A stretch of 64,000 nt of DNA from Nocardiopsis sp. YSL2 (GCF_030555055.1 NZ_JAMOAO010000001.1:3100001-3164000), one strand, 5' to 3'. Counted from the stretch's first letter, positions 8,418 through 17,176 are shown. Notes: a model not told the origin generated them from the sequence alone. Numbers and translations are program-made.

Positions 8418-8511
8418 GCTCCATGATCGCCGACCGGGCGGGACGCCCGCTCCCGCTCCGCTCTCCCGCGAAGGTGACCAGCGGGTAGTCCCGAACCGAG
8501 TGCCAGAACAC

Positions 8512-8529
8512 AGGGGTGCCTGCACCCCT
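8512..8529. promoter_or_regulatory. 18-base perfect palindrome upstream of desaturase
   Basis: AGGGGTGC-CT-GCACCCCT, about 90 bases before the desaturase start, is a candidate operator for a lipid-responsive regulator. It is GC-rich enough that a terminator role for upstream transcription is also possible. Confidence 0.45.
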
Positions 8530-8619
8530 AAATCGCGGCGTGGTGGTGCCATGGCCCTCGTCACACTTCGCGCCTAGCGTGGTCGGTATACCCGCCATCC
8601 ATGTCACCAGGGGGAATGT

Positions 8620-9675
8620 ATGCACAACGCGAGTACGGCCTCGTCTACGGCGACCGTGGGAACCCGGCGCGGGAGCGACTTCTCCGAGCTGTCGCGACGG
8701 GTCCAGAAGGCCGGTCTGATGGAGCGCACACCCGTGTACTTCGCGGTGCGGCTCTCGCTGATCGCCCTGTCCTTCGTCGGAGTGTGGGCCCTGTTCTTCC
8801 TCCTGGGGAACACGTGGTGGCAACTGGGTACGGCCGTGGCGATGGCCGCGGTGTTCGGGCAGGTGGGGCTCGTGTCCCATGAGCTCGCCCACCTGCAGAT
8901 CCTCTCCAAGCGCGGCCCGAGCGTGGCCCTGGGCCGGATCGTGGGCAACCTCGGTATCGGACTGGGGTACGGGTGGTGGCAGGACAAGCACACCCGGCAC
9001 CACGCCAACCCGAACCACGAGGAGCTGGACCCCGACGTCCAGCCCGACCTCCTCGTGTGGTCCGAGGACCAGGCCCGCGCCGCCAAGGGGCTGCCCGCCT
9101 TCGTCGGCCGTTACCAGGCGTTCCTCTTCTACCCCTTCCTGCTGCTGGAGGGCCTGAACCTCCACGTGGGCAGTGTGCGCGCGCTCTTCCGGCGCAGCAC
9201 CAAGCAGCGCGTCCTGGAGGGCGCCCTCCTGGCCGCCCACTTCGTGCTCTACCTCGGTGCCGTGTTCACGGTCCTGGACCCGCTCCAGGCGGTCGCGTTC
9301 ATCGCGGTGCAGCAGGGCCTGTTCGGTGTCTACCTGGGCTGCATCTTCGCGCCCAACCACAAGGGCATGCCCACCCTGAAGAAGGGCGAGAAGCTCGACT
9401 TCCTGCGCAAGCAGGTGCTGACCTCGCGCAACGTGCGCGGAAGCTGGTTCACCGACATCGCCCTGGGCGGTCTCAACTACCAGATCGAGCACCACCTGTT
9501 CCCCAACATGCCCACCCCGCACCTGGGGCGCGCGCAGGTGATCGTGCGCGAGTACTGCGGGGAGATCGGCGTGCCGTACCACGAGACCGGCTTCGTGCGC
9601 TCGCACGTCGAGGCCCTCACCTACATGCACCAGGCGGGCGAGCCCCTGCGTGAGCGCCACCGCCAGGCGGCCTAG
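8620..9675 (+). CDS. Membrane fatty acid desaturase
   Basis: A 351-residue membrane di-iron desaturase that introduces a double bond into an acyl chain using O2 and electrons from a ferredoxin or cytochrome. Three histidine boxes are visible: HELAH (87-91), HTRHH (124-128, in HTRHHANPNHEELDPD) and QIEHHLFP (288-295). The Gln in the third box is typical of the front-end (delta-5/6-like) group. Two hydrophobic pairs lie at about 43-75 and 205-235. No cytochrome b5 domain is fused. ATG 8620 follows AGGGGGAA at good spacing. It is monocistronic, flanked by an upstream palindrome and a downstream hairpin. Confidence 0.9.
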   Translation: MHNASTASSTATVGTRRGSDFSELSRRVQKAGLMERTPVYFAVRLSLIALSFVGVWALFFLLGNTWWQLGTAVAMAAVFGQVGLVSHELAHLQILSKRGPSVALGRIVGNLGIGLGYGWWQDKHTRHHANPNHEELDPDVQPDLLVWSEDQARAAKGLPAFVGRYQAFLFYPFLLLEGLNLHVGSVRALFRRSTKQRVLEGALLAAHFVLYLGAVFTVLDPLQAVAFIAVQQGLFGVYLGCIFAPNHKGMPTLKKGEKLDFLRKQVLTSRNVRGSWFTDIALGGLNYQIEHHLFPNMPTPHLGRAQVIVREYCGEIGVPYHETGFVRSHVEALTYMHQAGEPLRERHRQAA

Positions 9676-9771
9676 CGGCCACGCCCCCGGGTGCGGCCCG
9701 ACCCGGGCTGCGCCCCCGGCTCGGACGCGCACGCGCGACGATGGGTGTCCGTGGCGTCACGGAGGGTTCGA

Positions 9772-9804
9772 CCGCCGGGCCCGAAGGACGGACGGGCCCG
9801 GCGG
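9772..9804. terminator. Bidirectional hairpin terminator
   Basis: 12-base perfect arms (CCGCCGGGCCCG at 9772-9783, complement at 9793-9804) and a 9-base loop lie between the convergent desaturase and monooxygenase genes. Confidence 0.7.
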
Positions 9805-9819
9805 CCGGTCGGGTGGCGG

Positions 9820-11157
9820 TCAGGACCCCAGGAGGTTCTCCCGCAGGGTCGTGCCCGTGTAACCGGTGCCCACGGCGCCGCGTCGGCGCAGCTCAGGCAC
9901 CAACAGGTGCACGACGTCCAGCAGCGACGACGGCATCGACACCGGATTGCAGATCATGAATCCGCCGCGGGACCCGGTCGCCGCGAACTGCTTCTCCAGT
10001 TCGTCGGCGACGGTGGCGGGCGTACCGGCGATCGTCTGGTCGTAGCCGGTGGCGAACCGCCAGCCCTCGTCGAAGAACTCCGCCCTGTCCATCTCGGCGT
10101 CCTCGCCGCGCAGGGCGATCAGCCGCTGCAGGAAGCCCGCCTGCGTCGCCTGCGCCGCCGTGATCGCCTCCGCGACCTCCGCCAGCGCGAACCGCTCGGG
10201 CAGGGTCGAGAAGTCGAATCCGTGGTTGTGCGAGAGGTAGGCGCCCACGGCCTCCGGCGGCAGACTCCCGGTCATGCGCTTCTTCTTGGCCTCGGCCTCG
10301 GCCTCGGTCTCGCCCAGGACCACCTGGATCGCCCACAGGATGCCGACGTCCTCGGGAGCGCGGCCCGCCGCGACCAGTGCCTCGTCGAGTCGGGACCGGT
10401 GCGAGACCTGTGAGGGCAGGTGCCCGCCCAGGCCGAAGACCACGTCGGCGAAGGCCGCCGACGCCGCGATGCCACGGGGTGAGGCCCCCGCCTGCACCAG
10501 CACCGGCCGCCCCTGCGGGCTGGGGACCGCCGGCAGCGGACCGGCCACCCGGAAGTGGGTGCCGTCGTGGTCGACGCGGTGCACCTTCGACGGATCGGCG
10601 AACACCCCCGTCTCCCGGTCCGCGACGATCGCGCCCGGTTCGACCGAGTCCCACAGCCGACGGCAGACCTCGACGAACTCCTCCATGCGCTCGTAGCGCG
10701 CGTCGTGGTCCATGAGGCCGTCGTAGCCGTAGTTCGCCGCGTCCGCCAGCCGGCCCGACGCGACCACGTTGAACGCGATCCGGCCCGCCGTCACGTGGTC
10801 CAGCGAGTTCAGCAGCCGTGCCACGTAGAACGGGTGCATGTAGGTGGAGGAGTAGGTCAGCCCGAACCCGATCCGGCTCGTGGCCTGCGCCATCGCCGCC
10901 ACGAACGGGCTCATGTCCTGGCGCGGCCACTGCACGCCGTGCCGGACCGCCGCGTCCATCGACGACTCCCACGTGTCCGGGATCCCCGTGCCGTCCCCGA
11001 AGAACAGCATGTCGATCCCGCCGCGCTCGGCCGCGATCGCCAACTCCGTGAACATCCGCACGTCGGGGTAGGCGGCGCCCACCCACGACCCCGGTGCCGA
11101 CCAGCCGCCCTCGGTATGGGTGAAGGACAGGTCGAACGCCAGCTTCATCCGGTTCAC
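9820..11157 (-). CDS. FMN-dependent monooxygenase, NtaA/SnaA/DszA type
   Basis: A 445-residue luciferase-like (LLM) flavin monooxygenase using reduced FMN supplied by a separate reductase. Typical segments are the early FDLSFTHTEGGW, the barrel strand GFGLTYSSTYMHPFYVAR, NVVASGRLADAANYG and the late PVLVQAGASPRG. Relatives oxidise chelators (nitrilotriacetate), sulfur heterocycles or antibiotics. GTG 11157 is chosen because it overlaps the stop of the upstream hydrolase (GTGA) and has GGAAGG upstream; ATG 11148 is a backup. It is the last gene of the eight-gene leftward operon, so its substrate is probably the imported compound or a product of the RutA-like step. Confidence 0.85.
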   Translation of the reverse strand: MNRMKLAFDLSFTHTEGGWSAPGSWVGAAYPDVRMFTELAIAAERGGIDMLFFGDGTGIPDTWESSMDAAVRHGVQWPRQDMSPFVAAMAQATSRIGFGLTYSSTYMHPFYVARLLNSLDHVTAGRIAFNVVASGRLADAANYGYDGLMDHDARYERMEEFVEVCRRLWDSVEPGAIVADRETGVFADPSKVHRVDHDGTHFRVAGPLPAVPSPQGRPVLVQAGASPRGIAASAAFADVVFGLGGHLPSQVSHRSRLDEALVAAGRAPEDVGILWAIQVVLGETEAEAEAKKKRMTGSLPPEAVGAYLSHNHGFDFSTLPERFALAEVAEAITAAQATQAGFLQRLIALRGEDAEMDRAEFFDEGWRFATGYDQTIAGTPATVADELEKQFAATGSRGGFMICNPVSMPSSLLDVVHLLVPELRRRGAVGTGYTGTTLRENLLGS

Positions 11158-11840
11158 GAGGTCACCTTCCGTCCGTTCGTCCCCGCGGCTCCCGCGCTCT
11201 CCGGGTCCCTGCCCCACGCCGCCGCGATGGCGTCGGCGGTGGCGACCACGGCCGCGTTCTGGCCCAGGACCGCCAGCGCGTGCCGGTGGGCGTCCTCCTC
11301 ATAGGCGGCCGTGGCGTCGGCCGCCACCACGGTCCGGAACCCCAGTTGGAACGCGTCCCGCACGGTGGCGTCCACACAGCACTCGGTGGTCAGACCGGCG
11401 GCGGCGACCCAGGTCGTGCCCGCCGACCGGAGCGTGTCCGCCAGGCCGGTGCCGTGGAAGCCCGAGTACCGCCGCTTCACCACGACCTCCTCCCCGGGCT
11501 CGGGAGCCACCCCGAACCACGCGGCGCCGGGCGACCCCTCCACGCAGGGCTCCTCCGCCGGGTCGTCGGCGGGGTCCGCGGGCAGGCCGCGCAGCCAGCG
11601 CGAGGCGGCCCAGGGCTGTGCCGGGTCCTGCCCGAGCCCCACCCACACCACGCGTACACCGGCGGCGCGGGCGGCGGCGACCAGGCCGGACGTGCGCTCC
11701 ACGGCGGCGGCCACCCGGTCCCGGCCCGCCTCGTCCAACCACGTGAGCACGGCCGGGTCGGCGAAGTCGCGCTGTACGTCGACGACCAGCAGTGCGCACT
11801 CCCGGGCCGTGCCGGGCCGGTCCCACACGCGCCCGGACAC
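11154..11840 (-). CDS. Isochorismatase-family amidohydrolase (RutB-like)
   Basis: A 228-residue cysteine hydrolase. The triad of the family is visible: Asp in LLVVDVQRDF (about 21), Lys in VVVKRRYSGF and Cys in TTECCVDATVRDAF, with the non-proline cis-peptide region just before it. Its position directly after a RutA-like gene and in an operon with a flavin reductase suggests the RutB role, cleavage of a (peroxy)ureidoacrylate-like product. GTG 11840 is used; TTG 11867, overlapping the upstream stop, is an alternative, and neither has a strong ribosome binding site. It overlaps the next gene by four bases. Confidence 0.8.
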   Translation of the reverse strand: MSGRVWDRPGTARECALLVVDVQRDFADPAVLTWLDEAGRDRVAAAVERTSGLVAAARAAGVRVVWVGLGQDPAQPWAASRWLRGLPADPADDPAEEPCVEGSPGAAWFGVAPEPGEEVVVKRRYSGFHGTGLADTLRSAGTTWVAAAGLTTECCVDATVRDAFQLGFRTVVAADATAAYEEDAHRHALAVLGQNAAVVATADAIAAAWGRDPESAGAAGTNGRKVTS

Positions 11841-11863
11841 ATCGGTGATGCCCGTCTCCCCGC

Positions 11864-12988
11864 TCAACGCGTCCCCGCTTCGCCGGTCGGTGCCGCCTCC
11901 GCGTCCCGCAGCCGCGGCATGACCTTCTCGCCGAAGGTCGCCAGGTCCGCGTGGTAGTCGGGGAAGATGAGCATCAGCCCGTCCAGCTCCGCGTACTCGA
12001 CCATCTCCCGGATCCGCGCGGTCACGGTGTCGGGGGACCCGGTGACGAAGGGGGTCTGGAAGGCCTCGTCCGCGGGGTTCTCGGCGGTCAGGGACAGCGC
12101 CTTGTCCAGGGGCAGGCCCCACGAGCGCTTCATGTTGACGATCGCGTCCACGTCGGCGCCGCGCCCGTACTCGCGGCGCCGCTCCTCGGCGGCGGCGTCG
12201 GTCTCGTCCATGATGACGGTGAGCATCGAGTACGTCCGGATGGACCGGCCCTGCTTCTCCGCGCGCGCCTTCACGTCGCGGCTGGCCTCGCGCAGGCCCG
12301 GCAGGTCCTGCGCGGTCAGGAACGAGCCGTCGCAGTGCCGGGCCTGGAACTCCAGACCGGTGTCGGAGCGGCCGGCGCTGATCAGCGTGGGCGCGGGGTT
12401 GGGGTGGGGGCGCGAGCGGCAGTCGTCCAGTGTGAAGAACTCGCCCTGGTGGGTGACGGAGTCCTCCGTCCACAGCCGTTCGAGGAGGGAGGTCCACTCC
12501 TCGGTGTACCGGTACCGCGCCGCGTGGTCCAGGTCCTCGTTCCACAGGCCCATCTGCGCGAACTCGTCGGCGTAGGAGCCGACGACGATGTTCATGCCGG
12601 CGCGGCCGTCGCTGATGTCCTGCAGGGTCGTGTACATCTTGGCCGCGATGGCCGGGTTGAACAGGTTGGTGTGGATGGTGGCCCACACCTTCACCCGCTC
12701 GGTGGCCTCGGCCAGCCCCGCCATCATCGTCATCGACTCCAGGGTGCGGCCCCAGTGGTCGGTGGACCCGTCGTAGCCGCGCCACTTGCCCATGGACATG
12801 ATGAAGTCGAAGCCGTGGGCGTCGGCCAGCACCGCCGCCTTCTTGTTGTAGTCGTAGCTCGCCTCCGGGTGCGGTGACGTCTCGGAGATGATCCAGCCAC
12901 CGTTGCCGATGGGCAGGAAGATCCCGTACTCCGTGTCGGCCGTCCCAGCCGGTGCCGCCATGCGTGGCTCCTCGTTCTTCGTGTTCAT
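11864..12988 (-). CDS. RutA-like FMN-dependent pyrimidine monooxygenase family protein
   Basis: A 374-residue LLM-class enzyme resembling E. coli RutA throughout: GIFLPIGNGGWIIS near the N-terminus, then FDFIMSMGKWRG, LESMTMMAGLAEAT, GMNIVVGSYADEFAQMG, GEFFTLDDCRSRP and ISAGRSDTGLEFQARHCD. RutA opens the uracil ring with reduced FMN and O2 to give a peroxyureidoacrylate. The match suggests a pyrimidine or similar cyclic amide as substrate, though the transporter here is not the uracil permease RutG. ATG 12988 is preceded by a weak purine tract. It follows the solute-binding protein by 70 bases and leads into the RutB-like gene. Confidence 0.8.
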   Translation of the reverse strand: MNTKNEEPRMAAPAGTADTEYGIFLPIGNGGWIISETSPHPEASYDYNKKAAVLADAHGFDFIMSMGKWRGYDGSTDHWGRTLESMTMMAGLAEATERVKVWATIHTNLFNPAIAAKMYTTLQDISDGRAGMNIVVGSYADEFAQMGLWNEDLDHAARYRYTEEWTSLLERLWTEDSVTHQGEFFTLDDCRSRPHPNPAPTLISAGRSDTGLEFQARHCDGSFLTAQDLPGLREASRDVKARAEKQGRSIRTYSMLTVIMDETDAAAEERRREYGRGADVDAIVNMKRSWGLPLDKALSLTAENPADEAFQTPFVTGSPDTVTARIREMVEYAELDGLMLIFPDYHADLATFGEKVMPRLRDAEAAPTGEAGTR

Positions 12989-13058
12989 GGTGTGGGGGGT
13001 GGGACAGGGCCCGGGTGGCCGGCGCGGTCGCCCGGACCGGCCACCCGGACCCGGGGCG

Positions 13059-14168
13059 CTACTCGGCGGGCCAGGCCACCCCGCCCGCGACGTGGACGGC
13101 TTCCAGGTAGCGGGGGTCGAACAGCGGTTCCAGGTCGGGCATCTCGTCGAGCTGGCCGTTGTCGACCAGGGTCTGGCCCTCGGCCTCGGTCAGGGTGAGG
13201 TCGATGTAGCCGACCGGGGAGGATTCCTGCGTGGAGGCCGTCACCAGCTCGTGCTCGGCGTTCCAGATGCGCAGGTTGTGGTCGACGTCGTAGCCGGACT
13301 CGGCGAGGTCGGCGGCGAACTGCACGCACTCCTCACCGTTGTCGACGCAGTAGTCGAAGGCGTGGGACATCGCCCGCAGCACGTCCTCCACCACGGTGGG
13401 GTTCTCGTCGGCGAAGTCGGGGCTGGTCGCCATGACACCGAACGAGCCGACCACCCCGTAGTCCTCGGGCAGCCACTCGTTGAACTCCTCCTCCATGTCA
13501 CCGAGGAGGAACGGCTCGTTGGAGCGGAACCCGGTCAGTGCCTGGACCTGGTCGCGCGGAAGGACGCTCGGGTCGTAGCCGACCTCCACCTGCTCGATGG
13601 AGTCCATGTCGACGCCGTCGGAGACGAGCATCGCCTCCAGCGGCGCGGGCAGCATGCCCTTGTGGCCCAGGGTGGAGCCCTCCAGGTCGCTGAGCTCCCC
13701 GATGTCCGTGCCCGTCAACAGCGTGGCGATCGGGACGTGGCCGTAGGTGGCGACCCCGATGACGTCGATGTCGTTGTCGTGGGCCTGCAGGATCTCGGCC
13801 TCGTTGCCCAGCGAGGTCAGCTGGGCGGTGTCGGCGGCGACCATCTGGGCGTTGCCGATCGTGTCGCCCGTGCCCGGCTGGATCTCGACGTCGAGGCACA
13901 CGGCGTCGAAGTAGCCCAGGGCGTCGGCCGCGATGGCCTCCAGGATGCTGACCGAGGCCTGGTACTGGTAGCCGGTCACGTAGGTGATCGTTCCGGCGTC
14001 CCGGTTGGTCTGGCACCTTTCGTCGTCGATGACGGAGGCGACCTCCGGGGCGTTGTCCTCGACCTCTCCGCTGCCGCACGCCGAGACCAGCAGAACGGCG
14101 GAGGCCGTGGTCGCGGCCGCGGCGGAGCGCAGAAGGAGGCGTCTGGGGTGGGCGGTGGGGGTGGACAT
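13059..14168 (-). CDS. ABC transporter substrate-binding lipoprotein (NMT1/SsuA-like)
   Basis: A 369-residue exported lipoprotein: Arg pair, hydrophobic stretch and lipobox VSAC near residue 25, then a periplasmic-binding fold of the nitrate/sulfonate/thiamine-precursor class (VTGYQYQASVSILEAIA, GYFDAVCLDVEI, NAQMVAADTAQL). It delivers the substrate to the permease/ATPase pair encoded just upstream. ATG 14168 has GGAG nine bases upstream; ATG 14186, which overlaps the permease stop as TGATG, is a coupled alternative. This transporter class in front of RutA/RutB-like enzymes implies uptake of a small heterocycle or organosulfur/organonitrogen compound. Confidence 0.85.
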   Translation of the reverse strand: MSTPTAHPRRLLLRSAAAATTASAVLLVSACGSGEVEDNAPEVASVIDDERCQTNRDAGTITYVTGYQYQASVSILEAIAADALGYFDAVCLDVEIQPGTGDTIGNAQMVAADTAQLTSLGNEAEILQAHDNDIDVIGVATYGHVPIATLLTGTDIGELSDLEGSTLGHKGMLPAPLEAMLVSDGVDMDSIEQVEVGYDPSVLPRDQVQALTGFRSNEPFLLGDMEEEFNEWLPEDYGVVGSFGVMATSPDFADENPTVVEDVLRAMSHAFDYCVDNGEECVQFAADLAESGYDVDHNLRIWNAEHELVTASTQESSPVGYIDLTLTEAEGQTLVDNGQLDEMPDLEPLFDPRYLEAVHVAGGVAWPAE

Positions 14169-14185
14169 GGTGCTAGCTCCGATCA

Positions 14186-15028
14186 TCAGGGGGTTCTCTG
14201 TTGTGACTCGTGCCAGAACAGCAACCTGCGTTCGACGGTGGCCGTGAACGCGAGCATGAGGACGCCCATCGCGGCCAGGCAGGCGACGGCCGCGTAGACA
14301 TGCGGCAGCCGGGCGCTGGAGGCGGCGGTGCGGATCATCGTGCCGAGCCCGCTGGAGGAGCCGGCGGCGACGAACTCCGCGACGACGGCACCCACGATGG
14401 ACAGGGGCAGGACGACCCGGAGGGCGGCCAGGGTGTAGGGAAGGCTGCTCGGGACGCGCAGGCGCAGCAGCACCTCGAGGCGCGAGGCGTGCAGGGTGGA
14501 GAACACGTGCAGGACCGGAGGCGGCACGGAACGCAGCCCGGTCGTGACGTTGATCAGCACCGGAAAGAACGTGATGATCGCGGTGACGATGACCTTGGGC
14601 GCCATGCCGAAGCCGAAGGCGACGACCAGGGCGGGCGCCAGAGCGATGACCGGGGTCACGTTGAGGACCACGGCCAGCGGCATGATCGCCCTGCGCAGGA
14701 CCGGGATCTCGGACATCAGCAGGGCCAGCACGAACGCCAGTCCGGCACCCCAGGCCACGCCGAGGAGGGCGATCTGGAGCGTGGACCAGGCGTTGCTCAG
14801 GAACAGCTCCGGATCGTCGGCCAGGGTGGCGCCGACCTCGGGGAGCGGGGGCAGGATGTAGGGCTGCGCGGTGGCGACCGCCGTCCAGGCGGCGCCGACC
14901 AGCAGCACGGCCACGACCGTGGGCAGCCACAGGGCGGGGTGCACGACCGACCGCCCGCGGCGCCGTGGCCGGGCGGCGGGAGCGGTGGTGGGGCGGGGAC
15001 GGACGTCCGGGGAAGTGCCCGTGGCCAT
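14186..15028 (-). CDS. ABC transporter permease (SsuC/TauC type)
   Basis: A 280-residue inner-membrane permease with six predicted hydrophobic segments, starting after a basic, Pro/Arg-rich N-terminus of about 28 residues. The coupling segment (EAA loop) includes ASRLEVLLRLRVPSSLPYTLAALR, and the late run VVAEFVAAGSSSGLGTMI is typical of the taurine/nitrate/sulfonate family. ATG 15028 lies 15 bases after the ATPase stop, and the stop overlaps the possible upstream start of the binding protein. It forms the importer with its two neighbours. Confidence 0.88.
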   Translation of the reverse strand: MATGTSPDVRPRPTTAPAARPRRRGRSVVHPALWLPTVVAVLLVGAAWTAVATAQPYILPPLPEVGATLADDPELFLSNAWSTLQIALLGVAWGAGLAFVLALLMSEIPVLRRAIMPLAVVLNVTPVIALAPALVVAFGFGMAPKVIVTAIITFFPVLINVTTGLRSVPPPVLHVFSTLHASRLEVLLRLRVPSSLPYTLAALRVVLPLSIVGAVVAEFVAAGSSSGLGTMIRTAASSARLPHVYAAVACLAAMGVLMLAFTATVERRLLFWHESQQRTP

Positions 15029-15042
15029 GTCCGGTAGTCCTC

Positions 15043-15846
15043 TCACAGCGGTACGAGGTCGTCGGGGGCGGCGCCGGCCTCCCACGCGCGCTGCAGCGAG
15101 GCGCGGACGCGGTCCTCCACCTGGTGCAGGCGGGGGTCGGCCGCGACGCCGGCGCCGCGCGGGCGGGGCAGGTCGACGGGGAGCACTTCGTGGACCCGTC
15201 CGGGGCGGGCGGACATGACCACGATCCGGTCGGAGAGCGTGACCGCCTCGCGCACCGAGTGGGTGACGAACACGACCGTCGTGGACATGTGCTCCCACAG
15301 GCGCAGCAGATGGAGCTGGAGCGCCTCGCGGGTGAACTCGTCCAGGGCGGAGAACGGCTCGTCCATCAGCAGGACCTCCGGGCGGATGCCGAAGGCGCGT
15401 GCGATCGCGACGCGCTGCTGCATGCCGCCCGACAGTTGGTGCGGATACTTGGTGGCCGCGTCCTCCAGGCCCACCATGCTCAGTAGTGCGTCGGGATCGC
15501 CGGCGGCGTTGCCCGCGCGGCGGTTGACGCGGGAGGGCAGGGCCACGTTGCGGCGCACGTTCAGCCACGGCAGCAGCGCGGGCGTCTGGGGGACCAGGCC
15601 GACCGCCTTGGCGGCGCACATCCTCTCGGGTGTGGACCCGAAGACGGCGACGCTTCCGGCGTCGGGCCGTTCCAGGCCCGCGAGCACACGCAGCAGCGTG
15701 GACTTGCCGCAGCCGCTGGGGCCGATGAGGCTGACGAAGTGGCGCCGGGGGACGTCCAGGTCGACGCGGTCGAGCGCGGGCCGGGCGGGATCGCCGCCCT
15801 CGTAGGACCTGGTGAGGCCGCGCACCCGGATGCGGTCGTCGGTCAT
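15043..15846 (-). CDS. ABC transporter ATPase (SsuB/TauB type)
   Basis: A 267-residue cytoplasmic ATPase. It has Walker A GPSGCGKST (about 43-51), Q-loop LVPQTPALLPW, signature LSGGMQQR, Walker B LLMDEPFSALD and the switch His in VTHSVREA. The ATG (15846) overlaps the stop of the flavin reductase by four bases (ATGA). It energises import of the operon's substrate. No accessory regulatory domain is fused. Confidence 0.92.
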   Translation of the reverse strand: MTDDRIRVRGLTRSYEGGDPARPALDRVDLDVPRRHFVSLIGPSGCGKSTLLRVLAGLERPDAGSVAVFGSTPERMCAAKAVGLVPQTPALLPWLNVRRNVALPSRVNRRAGNAAGDPDALLSMVGLEDAATKYPHQLSGGMQQRVAIARAFGIRPEVLLMDEPFSALDEFTREALQLHLLRLWEHMSTTVVFVTHSVREAVTLSDRIVVMSARPGRVHEVLPVDLPRPRGAGVAADPRLHQVEDRVRASLQRAWEAGAAPDDLVPL

Positions 15847-16355
15847 GCGGCGTCCAGCCGGTGGAACCTGCGCTCCTGGTAGACCAGCGGCGCGGTCCGG
15901 CCCAGTCGCACGTAGGCGACATCGAGCAGGATCATCGTGTGGTCGCCCGCGCGGTGCCGTGAGTGGACGGTGCCCTCCAGGGCGACGGCGGCGCCCGGAA
16001 GGACGGGCGCGCCGAGGTCGCCGGTGGTGAAGGGGGCCGCGCCGAACTTGTCGGCGCCGCGGGTGGCGAACACCCTGGACAGCTGTTCCTGGCCGTCGGC
16101 CAGGACGTTGACCGCGACGTTCCGGGCGCGGGTGAAGGCCTCGTGGCACTCGGCGGTGTCGGCGAGGCAGATCGCGACCAGCGGCGGGTCTGCGGAGACC
16201 GAGACGACGCTGTTGGCGGTGAAGCCGTGGCGTCGGCCGTCGACCTCGGAGGTGACGACGCTGACCGACGTGGCCATGCGGGCGAGGCCGTCGCGCAGGG
16301 CCGTCGGCTCGTGTCGTATGTCGGTGGAGCCCGGTACGGGCTGCGGTGCGGTCAT
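15843..16355 (-). CDS. Flavin reductase domain protein (RutF/HpaC-like)
   Basis: A 170-residue NAD(P)H:flavin reductase of the small FMN-binding split-barrel family: GLARMATSVSVVTSEVDG, GFTANSVVSVSADPPLVAICL and GDHTMILLDVAYV. It would supply reduced FMN to the two LLM monooxygenases, as RutF does for RutA. ATG 16355 is preceded by GAGGAG, which decides it over the upstream in-frame start at 16382. It is coupled to the ATPase gene by an ATGA overlap. Confidence 0.87.
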   Translation of the reverse strand: MTAPQPVPGSTDIRHEPTALRDGLARMATSVSVVTSEVDGRRHGFTANSVVSVSADPPLVAICLADTAECHEAFTRARNVAVNVLADGQEQLSRVFATRGADKFGAAPFTTGDLGAPVLPGAAVALEGTVHSRHRAGDHTMILLDVAYVRLGRTAPLVYQERRFHRLDAA

Positions 16356-16494
16356 TCCTACTCCTCGGTGTGTGTGAGCCATCGCACTCCGTCGCCGGTG
16401 GAGTGCGCGGTCGACGGATCCGTGGGCGCCGGGGTGTCGGCGGGACCGGTCGGGTCCGCCGGACGGGTGCGTACCCGGGCCGGGTCCGTCCGGC

Positions 16495-17031
16495 TCACAG
16501 GGGCGCGGTGGAGGTGCCCATGACGGAGGAGAGGGTGGCGCAGTGGCGGTCGTACCAGGCCAGGGCGGGGTCGGTGTCCGTACCGAGTTCGCTCAGGGTC
16601 TGTTCCCGCAGGTACAGCGCGGGAGCGGGGCAGGACGCGGCGAGTTCGACGAGGACGGGGCGCAGTGCCGACTCGGCGGCGTGTGCGTGCCCGTCCGAGG
16701 CGCCGACCATGAGGGGGACGGCGATCGTGCCGCGCAGCCCTTCGGGAGGCATCCGGTCCAGGAAGGCCTTGAGCAGGCCGGTGAACGTGCCCTTGTACAC
16801 AGGGCTGGCCACGACCAGGAGCCGGGCCGAACGGGCGGTCTCGACCGCCTCGTTCACCGCGGCGTCACCGGGGTCGAGGACCGCCGGGCCGTGGTCGGAC
16901 AGGTCGATGGTGGTGACGTGGTCGCCGCCCGCGAGGGGGGCGAGCATTCGGGCGACGTGCTCGGCGGTCCGGGCCGTACGCGAGCCCGGGCGTGGGTTGC
17001 CGACAAGTGCGGCCACATGGGAAGAGCCCAC
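16495..17031 (-). CDS. NAD(P)H-dependent FMN reductase (SsuE-like)
   Basis: A 178-residue flavodoxin-fold reductase. It has the phosphate-binding loop GNPRPGSRTA near residue 11 and the flavin-contacting run SPVYKGTFTGLLKAFLDRMP (about 76-95), typical of SsuE/MsuE enzymes. It would provide FMNH2 to the downstream monooxygenases. Having two distinct FMN reductases in one operon is unusual and may reflect the two LLM enzymes. GTG 17031 has GGAGG seven bases upstream. It is the first gene of the operon, with possible operators between 17053 and 17138. Confidence 0.85.
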   Translation of the reverse strand: MGSSHVAALVGNPRPGSRTARTAEHVARMLAPLAGGDHVTTIDLSDHGPAVLDPGDAAVNEAVETARSARLLVVASPVYKGTFTGLLKAFLDRMPPEGLRGTIAVPLMVGASDGHAHAAESALRPVLVELAASCPAPALYLREQTLSELGTDTDPALAWYDRHCATLSSVMGTSTAPL

Positions 17032-17052
17032 GGGACACCCTCCAGGTATCTG

Positions 17053-17138
17053 TCCTCGGTTGGCAACACCGAGGAGAACGGTGGAGAGCGGGCGGAAGCG
17101 TATGAGTCGACGGCCCGCGGGGATCGTTGACGCGTCAA
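17053..17138. promoter_or_regulatory. Candidate operator region of the heterocycle operon
   Basis: Two inverted repeats lie upstream of the first operon gene: TCCTCGGT/ACCGAGGA (17053-17060, 17068-17075; 7-base loop) and the perfect palindrome TTGACGCGTCAA (17127-17138), part of which also resembles a -35 element. The arrangement suggests regulated transcription. The regulator is not obvious nearby, although a TetR gene is 0.8 kb away. Confidence 0.45.
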
Positions 17139-17176
17139 AGCTAGTGACACGGTTTTAACTGACTATGACGTCCCGG

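Larger units (their letters stand above)
8045..8619. other. Intergenic region between surface protein and desaturase genes
   Basis: Apart from the phosphotransferase remnant (8189-8417) and the palindrome at 8512-8529, no gene is supported. The last 30 bases hold the AGGGGGAA ribosome binding site of the desaturase. Confidence 0.5.
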
